A stretch of 17,568 nucleotides of DNA. Source: Sulfurospirillum sp. Its GTDB lineage: Bacteria > Campylobacterota > Campylobacteria > Campylobacterales > QNZT01. The DNA lies in NCBI GenBank assembly GCA_003978455.1, contig QNZT01000184.1, forward strand, positions 1 to 17,568, in the 5' to 3' direction. Positions 8,192-14,334 of the stretch are shown here, piece by piece. Every line of letters starts with the position of its first letter. The first letter of the stretch is position 1. The position numbers were made by a program, and so were the translations under genes. The notes under the pieces were generated by a model that worked only from the letters and a program-made list of their open reading frames with translations, did not search any database and was not told where the DNA came from.

Positions 8192-9898
8192 ATGATGAGA
8201 TCATTATGGGCCGGAGTTTCCGGTCTACAGGCACACCAAATCGCAATGGACGTTGAAGGTAACAATATCGCCAACGTCAACACCAGTGGATTTAAATATA
8301 GCCGTGCCAATTTTTCGGATATGCTCTCACAGACAGCCAAAATCGCTACGGCACCGCAAGGAAACCTCGGTGGTAAAAACCCGATGCAGGTAGGGCTTGG
8401 AACCGAAGTTAACTCTGTTACCAGAATCTTTTCACAAGGTTCGGTTCAGGCAACCGGAAAATCAACCGATCTTGCTATTCAGGGAGACGGTTTCTTTGTC
8501 GTCAGTCAGGATGGCGGAACCACCTACAAGTACAGCCGAAACGGGGACTTTGTGTTTGACTCCGACGGCAACTTCGTCACAAATAACGGACTTGTGGCAC
8601 AGGGATGGGTCAGAGACCCGGAAACAGGAAAGATAGACACCTCTGCACCTATCCAAAACATACAGATCAAACCGGGACTGACCACACCGGCAAAACCGAG
8701 TTCAGAGGTAAGTATTAAAGCCAATCTTAATGCAGGAAATCTGATCGAAAATATGTCTGTCATGGAAACCACAGATCGTTTCGATGTACTTTTCAATGCG
8801 GAAGGAAAAGCCTTTAACCTGAAAAATGGACAAGGCATCACACTTACAGTCAACGGCAATAGCAAAGATTTCAAATTTGATCAGAGTTCCAATGCCGGTG
8901 ATAATTTTACCACGGTTGAGGATTTAAGGCAAGATATAGAAAACTTTTTACAGCAACAAAGCGGGACTGCAACAGTCAGTATCAATGATCAGGGCAAGTT
9001 TGAAATCAAAAATCCGGCAGGAGGCGCTGATTTAAAAATCAATGTAGGAGGCGTTGCCGGCGGGGACAACGAACTTTTTACACAAGCCATGACTTCCCTG
9101 AGCGGCACACTTACAACAGGGAGTTCAGGAGCAAAGACTTCACAGGTTATCAATGCCGCAACACATGCTTCGAGTATCGATATATTTGACTCTCTGGGAT
9201 CAAAACATACCGTCAGAATGGAATTCAGAAAAGCCGAATACCAATATGACAACAACAATACCAAAGTTGGTGCTGCATGGAGTATAAAGATTTCTGTACC
9301 GCAACCAGGAGAAATCGGAGGTACGCCAAACGCGAATGAGTTAAAAGGACAGATCATCTTCAATTCAGACGGATCGCTGAGCTCTTATACACCGACAAGT
9401 ATCACCTATACCGCCAACAACGGTTCATCGCCAAACCAGACAGTCATCCTCGATCTCGGTCACTCCAATAAATTTGACGGATTGACCAGTTTTGACAGCC
9501 CTTCCAACACTGCGGGTATCAGTCAGGATGGGTACACAGGCGGTGATATCGACGGTATCCGGATCGATCAGTCCGGTACACTGATCGGGAGTTTTACAAA
9601 CGGTCGCTCTTTCGGTCTGGCACAGGTAGCGATGGCGAAATTTACCAACAATATCGGTCTGGAGAGCGAAGGGGGCAATGTCTTTGTCCAGACTGCCAAC
9701 TCCGGAGAACCGGTAATCGGTCAAGCTGCGGCAGGCGGTCGTGGATTTGTACAGTCGAGTTCACTGGAGATGTCAAACGTTGACCTCAGTCGTTCGCTGA
9801 CACAACTGATCGTCATACAGAGAGGCTTTCAGGCAAACTCCAAAACCATCACGACATCCGACCAGATGCTAAATACACTTTTACAACTGAAACAGTAA
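8192..9898 (+). CDS. flgE: Flagellar hook protein FlgE (main hook subunit)
   Basis: A 568-residue protein. It begins MMRSLWAGVSGLQAHQIAMD, then EGNNIANVNTSGFKYSRANF, the typical rod-type N-terminus. Its middle has AIQGDGFFVV near residue 94. It ends with VDLSRSLTQLIVIQRGFQANSKTITTSDQMLNTLLQLKQ, the FlgE C-terminal D0 helix. FlgE polymerises into the extracellular hook linking rod and filament. It is shorter than the FlgE of Helicobacter and Campylobacter (700-800 residues), so the surface-exposed middle domains are reduced. The start is the first of two adjacent ATGs, with AAAAGGA at 8178-8184. It stands alone behind its own sigma-54 promoter, consistent with the high dose of hook subunit needed. 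Confidence 0.92.
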   Translation: MMRSLWAGVSGLQAHQIAMDVEGNNIANVNTSGFKYSRANFSDMLSQTAKIATAPQGNLGGKNPMQVGLGTEVNSVTRIFSQGSVQATGKSTDLAIQGDGFFVVSQDGGTTYKYSRNGDFVFDSDGNFVTNNGLVAQGWVRDPETGKIDTSAPIQNIQIKPGLTTPAKPSSEVSIKANLNAGNLIENMSVMETTDRFDVLFNAEGKAFNLKNGQGITLTVNGNSKDFKFDQSSNAGDNFTTVEDLRQDIENFLQQQSGTATVSINDQGKFEIKNPAGGADLKINVGGVAGGDNELFTQAMTSLSGTLTTGSSGAKTSQVINAATHASSIDIFDSLGSKHTVRMEFRKAEYQYDNNNTKVGAAWSIKISVPQPGEIGGTPNANELKGQIIFNSDGSLSSYTPTSITYTANNGSSPNQTVILDLGHSNKFDGLTSFDSPSNTAGISQDGYTGGDIDGIRIDQSGTLIGSFTNGRSFGLAQVAMAKFTNNIGLESEGGNVFVQTANSGEPVIGQAAAGGRGFVQSSSLEMSNVDLSRSLTQLIVIQRGFQANSKTITTSDQMLNTLLQLKQ

Positions 9899-9919
9899 TT
9901 TGATGAAGCTTTTCAGATG

Positions 9920-9925
9920 TATAAT
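9920..9925 (+). promoter_or_regulatory. Possible -10 element of thyX
   Basis: A perfect TATAAT, 30 bases before the thyX ATG and 22 bases after the flgE stop. Transcription would begin near 9932, inside the hairpin described at 9924-9951. No good -35 is visible. Confidence 0.5.
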
Positions 9926-9951
9926 AGTCCTGACATCGACGTTAGGACTAT
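9924..9951 (+). promoter_or_regulatory. Hairpin sequestering the thyX Shine-Dalgarno
   Basis: ATAGTCCT (9924-9931) and AGGACTAT (9944-9951) are perfect complements. The stem continues inward with G-U, A-U and C-G pairs to eleven pairs, closing a 6-base loop (9935-9940). The right arm holds AGGA (9944-9947), the only Shine-Dalgarno-like element before the thyX ATG at 9956. No U-run follows, so it is not a simple terminator. The base-pairing is seen directly; a regulatory role is inferred. Confidence 0.55.
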
Positions 9952-9955
9952 CTTC

Positions 9956-10570
9956 ATGAAAATTACACTACTGCACCATACACCGCTGGCTGTCTGTGCC
10001 GGTGCCATCCGCACCTGCTGGCAAAGCTTCGACAAAAGCGACAACGGCGGAGAGAAGGACAAAGAGCTGATCGACCGTGTGGGAAATAAATTTAAACACG
10101 CTTCGACACTGGAACATCTTGTGTATACATTTTACATACAGGGGATTTCACGTGCTCTGCTCCAGGAGCTCGCACGACATCGTATGGCGTCACTCTCGGT
10201 AAAATCCACCCGCTATACACTCAAAGAGCTCAAAAACGAGTCACCTTTTACAGCGGAAGATCAGGAACGCGCGGGGAGGTATCTGGTATTTACCGGTATC
10301 GATATGGTCGATCAGATGAGCATCAGCGCACTGGAAAATCTGCGCAAAGTACTCAAAAGCGGTATCAGTAATGACAAAGCGAAATATTGCCTTCCCGAAT
10401 CCTATAAAACAGAACTCACCTGGACCATCAATGCCAGAAGCCTGCAAAATTTCATCGCTCTGCGAAGTGACAAGGCGGCACTATGGGAGATTCAAAATCT
10501 GGCAAGAGCACTTTATGCACACCTGCCGCAGGAACATCAGTATCTCTTTGACGATGTTTTGAAAAACTAA
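9956..10570 (+). CDS. thyX: Flavin-dependent thymidylate synthase ThyX
   Basis: A 204-residue protein that makes dTMP from dUMP using methylenetetrahydrofolate, FAD and NADPH; it replaces ThyA in many Campylobacterota. The signature is at residues 74-87, RHRMASLSVKSTRY. It matches RHRxxSxxxxSxRY, with Ser in place of the common Asn-Glu pair region, as seen in this phylum. HASTLEHLVYTFYIQGISR precedes it and the C-terminal NARSLQNFIALR helix follows. I chose ATG 9956 (MKITLLHHTP), since the in-frame ATG at 9917 would add 13 atypical residues and overlap the -10. The stop TAA overlaps the stop of the convergent hydrolase gene by 4 bp. Confidence 0.95.
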   Translation: MKITLLHHTPLAVCAGAIRTCWQSFDKSDNGGEKDKELIDRVGNKFKHASTLEHLVYTFYIQGISRALLQELARHRMASLSVKSTRYTLKELKNESPFTAEDQERAGRYLVFTGIDMVDQMSISALENLRKVLKSGISNDKAKYCLPESYKTELTWTINARSLQNFIALRSDKAALWEIQNLARALYAHLPQEHQYLFDDVLKN

Positions 10571-11466
10571 TTTTTCAATAAAAACTTTTTGAGTATCCGA
10601 AGCACCTCTTCGGGTCTCTCTTCATGAGGTATATGTCCGCAATGCGGTATGATCTTCAACTCTGAATTTTGAATATCGTGATGGAGTCTATACGCTTTCT
10701 CTTTTCGGATCACGATATCATCTCTTCCCCATATGATGAGAGTGGGTATTTTGATGTGTCGGTATCTGGCGGAGATCTTTCGGATATCTTCGGGGACGAG
10801 TGTCTCTACCGTCTGAAGATAGACTTTTCTGGCATTGGGCTTATATAGGTTGTGTGCATACTCTCTGACAATCTCTTTAGGAATCTTTTTGTCGTCGTAA
10901 AAAGCGTATTTGTAGGACTCTTTTACTTCAACAGAAGCCGGTAGCAGATAAAATCCAACCTTTCCCGCAACCGGTATTGTCAGCCATCGTATCAGTTTCG
11001 GCAACTGCTGGTCATAACTGGCACTGTCGATCAATACCAGTTTTGCAATGCGTTTGGGATCCATCAGCGCCAGAGAGAGTGCCACACCCCCGCCATAGGA
11101 GTGCCCCAGCAAAATCACATGATCGAGATGATGTTTTTGTAAAAAACGCTCTACCAGCACCGCCTGATCATAGACACTGTAACGGTTGTCATCCGGTTTT
11201 GGAGAGTTGCCAAACCCCTTTAAATCGATCGCATATATTTTAAAATATCTGGACAATTCGGGGATAATTTTACTGAAACTGTAGCTACTGGCACCAAAAC
11301 CGTGTAGCATCACAAGCGGTGCTCCTTTGCCGGTTATATTTGCATAAAGTGTACGCCCTTCATGAAGCGGTCTTTCGACAATCCTCTTTTGCCATGTATT
11401 GGCTATTTTCTGACTGCACCCTGTCATCATAAACAGAAACAGCCATACGATCTTAAGATATCGCAT
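10567..11466 (-). CDS. Alpha/beta-hydrolase, probable lipoprotein
   Basis: A 299-residue protein from ATG 11466. A TTG six bases upstream is the only longer alternative. The N-terminus is a short hydrophobic signal ending FMMTGC, a plausible lipobox with Cys17 as the lipidated residue, so membrane attachment facing the periplasm is predicted. The fold motifs are HGFG (oxyanion loop, 55-58), the nucleophile elbow GHSYGG with Ser123, the acid GRDD (Asp249/250) and the histidine HCGHIPHEE (His278), a complete catalytic triad. The substrate is unknown; candidates include esters, peptides or haloacids, and I would not choose. The start overlaps the 3' end of the dipeptidase gene by 14 bp, so the two are translationally coupled. 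The end overlaps thyX by 4 bp. Enzyme family is sure; lipoprotein status is likely. Confidence 0.85.
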   Translation of the reverse strand: MRYLKIVWLFLFMMTGCSQKIANTWQKRIVERPLHEGRTLYANITGKGAPLVMLHGFGASSYSFSKIIPELSRYFKIYAIDLKGFGNSPKPDDNRYSVYDQAVLVERFLQKHHLDHVILLGHSYGGGVALSLALMDPKRIAKLVLIDSASYDQQLPKLIRWLTIPVAGKVGFYLLPASVEVKESYKYAFYDDKKIPKEIVREYAHNLYKPNARKVYLQTVETLVPEDIRKISARYRHIKIPTLIIWGRDDIVIRKEKAYRLHHDIQNSELKIIPHCGHIPHEERPEEVLRILKKFLLKN

Positions 11467-12718
11467 TGACAATCTTTTTCACAACCTGATATATCTTTTT
11501 CACCGAAGCGATCTCCACACTTTCATGAGAGGAGTGCGGAGAACGGATATTGGGACCGATGGATGCGATCTTGATATCCGGGTAGAGATCGGAGATGACC
11601 GCACACTCAAGTCCCGCATGAATCGCTTTGTAGGCACACGAAGCGTACACCTCCTGCATCTTTTCACATACGATTTTGGAAAAATCATTGACCTCCGGTT
11701 CCCATGCGGGGTATTTCCCCTCACTTTTCACACTATATCCGAACGAAGTGAACAAAGTTTTGATCTTCTCCTCTGCGGATTGCAAACCCTCCTGATCCAT
11801 TGCCCTTGCCGATGTTGCAATCTTACATATACCCTCTTTCAGCGATATGGTCGCAAGATTGAGACTCTTGTCCGGAATATCGAGTTTTTCATTCCAGGAG
11901 AGTACACCGTGGGGAATCTCTCGCAGCAGTTTCAAAAGGTTTTCGGACTCTCTGATCACAGGATAAGTCCCGGAAATCTTTTTCACATCAATATCTCTCA
12001 CCGAAGAGAGCTCCTTCCGGCTGGCGACAATAGCACGACAATGTACAGGAATCGCGTTAATCCGCTCTCCTCCCTCGATAAACGACACCAAAACCTCTCT
12101 ATCCGCACAGTAGTCGGCAAAAAGTTTTATCGCATTTGGGATATCCTTATGAATCTCTACACCGGAGTGCCCACCGGGAAGTTTAGAAACAGTGATCTCG
12201 TAGAAATCTTGTTCACAAGAAACTGTTTCATAGATCTTTTGTGCAAAGATATCCACGCCTCCGGCACAACCGATGTAGACTTCCGCCTCATCTTCACTGT
12301 CAAGATTGAGCATATAGCGACTTTGCAAGGGAAACTGTAATGCATTGGCACCGATGAGTCCAACCTCTTCATCGGCTGTAAAAAGATATTCACATACCAC
12401 GCCCTCCTCCATCAAAGCCATCATCATCGCAATCGCTATACCGTTGTCCGCGCCCAGAGATGAATCTTGGGCATACCACCATCCATCCTCTTCATGAAGT
12501 ACGATATCCGGTGCTTTGCCGACACAAACCATGTCGTAGTGTGCCTGAAGGCAGAGTTTCGGAGCCCCTTTCGAAGCAAGGATATTGCCGGCTGCATCTG
12601 TCTGAACGTCATAACCGTGCATACGGGCAAAATCGATTAAAAATTTTTTGAGTTTTTCACTCCGGTGGGAGCAGTGGGGTATCTGTGTCAGTTGGCTGAA
12701 GTATTCCAGTACTTTCAT
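11453..12718 (-). CDS. pepD: M20-family aminoacyl-histidine dipeptidase (PepD-like)
   Basis: A 421-residue metallopeptidase of the PepD (beta-Ala-His dipeptidase) type. Metal and catalytic residues are visible in order: LQAHYDMV (His60, Asp62), LGADNGIA (Asp91), ADEEVG (Glu117/Glu118), NLDSE (Asp140) and a C-terminal SPHSSHE (His398). The lid-domain motif LPGGHSGVEIH is at 180-190. These enzymes cleave dipeptides with an N-terminal beta-alanine or other amino acid next to histidine, in the cytosol. It is somewhat shorter than E. coli PepD (about 485). The start is ATG 12718 with Shine-Dalgarno AGAGGAT, which lies inside a strong hairpin. It is 48 bp downstream of the outer-membrane protein gene and overlaps the hydrolase gene. 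Confidence 0.88.
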   Translation of the reverse strand: MKVLEYFSQLTQIPHCSHRSEKLKKFLIDFARMHGYDVQTDAAGNILASKGAPKLCLQAHYDMVCVGKAPDIVLHEEDGWWYAQDSSLGADNGIAIAMMMALMEEGVVCEYLFTADEEVGLIGANALQFPLQSRYMLNLDSEDEAEVYIGCAGGVDIFAQKIYETVSCEQDFYEITVSKLPGGHSGVEIHKDIPNAIKLFADYCADREVLVSFIEGGERINAIPVHCRAIVASRKELSSVRDIDVKKISGTYPVIRESENLLKLLREIPHGVLSWNEKLDIPDKSLNLATISLKEGICKIATSARAMDQEGLQSAEEKIKTLFTSFGYSVKSEGKYPAWEPEVNDFSKIVCEKMQEVYASCAYKAIHAGLECAVISDLYPDIKIASIGPNIRSPHSSHESVEIASVKKIYQVVKKIVNAIS

Positions 12719-12760
12719 GAAGTATCCTCTGTATGTTTTTCACATAAAAGGATACTTCAT
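12717..12760 (-). promoter_or_regulatory. Hairpin sequestering the Shine-Dalgarno and start codon of the dipeptidase gene
   Basis: Perfect 12-bp arms at 12717-12728 and 12749-12760 (AGGATACTTCAT on the plus strand at 12749). Inside the loop a further 5-bp pair (12732-12736 with 12742-12746) closes a 5-base loop, of which four bases are T on the plus strand. On the minus-strand mRNA the 3' arm holds the Shine-Dalgarno AGGA and the first two bases of the pepD AUG. There is no U-tract. The 5' arm opens with a 6-codon frame (ATG 12760 to TGA 12740) without a visible Shine-Dalgarno. Pairing is seen; translational control is inferred. Confidence 0.6.
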
Positions 12761-12766
12761 ATAACG

Positions 12767-13561
12767 TTAAAATTTGTAGTTAAATCCTATGGAGATATAA
12801 GGCATCCACTCATATTTATCAAGTTCATCCTGCAAAGAGAGCATCTCATCATCTAAATCTCTCTTAATCTCACTTTCGATCTCTTGACGTCTCCTTTCCA
12901 CTTCAGTTTTGATTTCATTTATTTTGGCTGTTTTTGCAGGTCCATCCGGAATATTCGCCGTCTCTTCCGCAATTCTTTTATCGATATCCAGTGCCGCTCC
13001 GTACTTCAGTTTATACTCAGCCTGTGCAGCACCCTGATACGCCACACCGATGTCAAATGTAAAACCGAATCCTTTTTGTTTGTCAAACGAAGTATCCCAG
13101 CCAAAGCCAATATAAGGCGCTACCGGATCAAAATCGACTTTCGTCTGAATGGAACCCAGTTCGTCCACTCTATATGAATAGTGTTTATTGTTGAAATCAA
13201 ACTCTATTTTGTCGTTTCCTCTGGTATTTGGCGTGATGTCACCGTCCAAAACACTGTTATTGACAATCATACCGGCAGAGAGTTTGAAAGAGCTTTTCCA
13301 TGGATGATAATCCCCTACCAGCATAAAATCTTCCAGATCCAGGTCAAAATTGTATTTTGTCGTATCGTCTGTCACTTCGTAGTCATTGACACTGAATGTC
13401 TCATAACTTGCACGGATTCCCAGGTTGTCACTCACTTTTCCTTTGACATTTGCCCCAATTCCGAAAATTGCCGCCTGTGCACCGACCGAAGTCCCCTGAT
13501 AAGAGATATCCGCCTGTGCAAACGAAAAAAGAAGTGCTGATGCTATCCATATCTTTCTCAT
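12767..13561 (-). CDS. Outer-membrane beta-barrel protein with a long helical insert before the last strand
   Basis: A 264-residue protein from ATG 13561, with Shine-Dalgarno AAAGGA at 13571-13576. A TTG start 9 bases upstream would overlap the spacer and is less likely. Signal peptide: MRKIWIASALLFSFAQA, then mature DISYQG. Alternating-hydrophobicity strands follow (for example LGIRASYETFSV, FKLSAGMIV, APYIGFGW, FGFTFDIGVAYQG) and the chain ends in YISIGFNYKF with the terminal Phe of barrel proteins. Residues about 191-250 are highly charged, rich in Lys/Arg/Glu/Asp, and predicted helical or coiled coil. The segment VDFDPVAPYIGFGWDT is shared with uncharacterised proteobacterial barrel proteins I recall without a firm name. 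The function is not known. It is followed on the same strand by pepD. Confidence 0.75.
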   Translation of the reverse strand: MRKIWIASALLFSFAQADISYQGTSVGAQAAIFGIGANVKGKVSDNLGIRASYETFSVNDYEVTDDTTKYNFDLDLEDFMLVGDYHPWKSSFKLSAGMIVNNSVLDGDITPNTRGNDKIEFDFNNKHYSYRVDELGSIQTKVDFDPVAPYIGFGWDTSFDKQKGFGFTFDIGVAYQGAAQAEYKLKYGAALDIDKRIAEETANIPDGPAKTAKINEIKTEVERRRQEIESEIKRDLDDEMLSLQDELDKYEWMPYISIGFNYKF

Positions 13562-13608
13562 AAAAAACAATCCTTTACTATGGTGTAATTGTCTCTAAAT
13601 CGACACTT

Positions 13609-13614
13609 TTTATA
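13609..13614 (-). promoter_or_regulatory. Possible -10 element of the outer-membrane protein gene
   Basis: TATAAA on the minus strand, within the 59-bp gap after ruvC, 48 bases before the ATG at 13561. No clear -35 is present. The gene may also be reached by ruvC read-through. Confidence 0.35.
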
Positions 13615-13620
13615 CTTTGT

Positions 13621-14088
13621 TTACCTGATTCTTTGTGCATGCGTCAATGCAACGGCAATAGCATCGGTAATATCCAGCGGTTTGATCTCCTGTTTGATAC
13701 CCAAAATACGCTTCACCATAAAAGCGACCTGCTCCTTTTTCGCTTTGCCGTTTCCGGTAACCGCTTTTTTCACCTGAAGCGGTGTATATTCACTGAAATT
13801 TCCGATCTCCTGCAACACCTTTAAACTTAAAGCACCTCGAAACTGAGCCAGCTTAATCACTGTTTTAGGATTGTAAGCATAAAAGATATCCTCTATCGCT
13901 ACTTCATCGATGGTTTTTCCCTTCAATACGGTATCGAGTCCCTCTACAAGTTCCACAATCTGCTCCTGAAGCACTTTTGTTCTGATTTTGATGAGTCCCG
14001 CCTCTAAAAGTACTGTTTTGTTTTTATTTTTCTCTAAAATCGCATACCCGCAGTTGATACTACCGGGGTCGATACCCAATATAATCAT
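13621..14088 (-). CDS. ruvC: Holliday junction endonuclease RuvC
   Basis: A 155-residue nuclease of family length that resolves four-way junctions with RuvAB. The acidic catalytic residues are Asp7 (GIDPGS), Glu66 (AIEDIF) and Asp139/Asp142 (PLDITDAIAVA). The family segment FRGALSLKVLQE is at 83-94. VKKAVTGNGKAKKEQVAFMV (107-126) is the conserved DNA-binding stretch. The start is ATG 14088 with AAGGTG upstream. It is divergent from dnaA, and ruvC next to dnaA at the origin is a known Campylobacterota arrangement. A candidate -10 TATAAC (minus strand, 14154-14149) would place the two leftmost DnaA boxes in its leader, so DnaA binding could affect its expression. Confidence 0.96.
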   Translation of the reverse strand: MIILGIDPGSINCGYAILEKNKNKTVLLEAGLIKIRTKVLQEQIVELVEGLDTVLKGKTIDEVAIEDIFYAYNPKTVIKLAQFRGALSLKVLQEIGNFSEYTPLQVKKAVTGNGKAKKEQVAFMVKRILGIKQEIKPLDITDAIAVALTHAQRIR

Positions 14089-14111
14089 TTTACACCTTAT
14101 TTCAATATCTT

Positions 14112-14322
14112 TTATTCACAAGCTTTTCACAATGTGAATAAGTAGCCTGTTATATTTAATTTATTTTAAAAAAAACGCCTCTTTCTTATTCACATGAGGA
14201 GATGAATATTTTTGAAGAAATTTTTATTCACACTTTCCAAAAAGACCGTAACATGGTCATCACTCTCATATTTTAAATTATTTTTGCTAAAATATTCACA
14301 TTCAAACATTTCATGTGAATAA
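14112..14322. other. Upstream part of the replication origin (oriC1-like): DnaA box cluster
   Basis: The 246-bp ruvC-dnaA gap holds five perfect TTATTCACA boxes: 14112-14120 (+), 14133-14141 (-), 14186-14194 (+), 14224-14232 (+) and 14314-14322 (-). One near match is ATATTCACA at 14292-14300 (+), and a weaker CTTTTCACA is at 14123-14131 (+). The first two form a convergent pair. A pure A/T tract of 26 bp (14150-14175) lies between boxes two and three and could be an unwinding element. The match to TTATNCACA and the place beside dnaA make an origin role likely; function is not proven. Confidence 0.85.
14285..14293 (+). promoter_or_regulatory. Extended -10 promoter of dnaA
   Basis: TGCTAAAAT fits TGnTAtAAT with one mismatch and follows T/A-rich DNA without a -35. 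Transcription would start near 14300. The near-perfect DnaA box 14292-14300 overlaps the end of the -10 and the start site. Confidence 0.55.
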
Positions 14323-14334
14323 AGGAGGTGTCTA

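Noticed and set aside
9887..9916. CTGAAA/TTTCAG arms around the flgE stop as a terminator
   Set aside because: Only six weak pairs with an 18-base loop and no U-run; it is not a credible intrinsic terminator.
11525..12340. A plus-strand open frame (271 codons) opposite pepD
   Set aside because: It is fully antisense to conserved catalytic segments of the dipeptidase, and its Cys/His/Arg-rich product has no recognisable domain.
14244..14258. Small hairpin GACCGT/ATGGTC in the dnaA upstream region
   Set aside because: Six pairs including one G-U with a 3-base loop; this short a stem is common by chance, although it lies between DnaA boxes.
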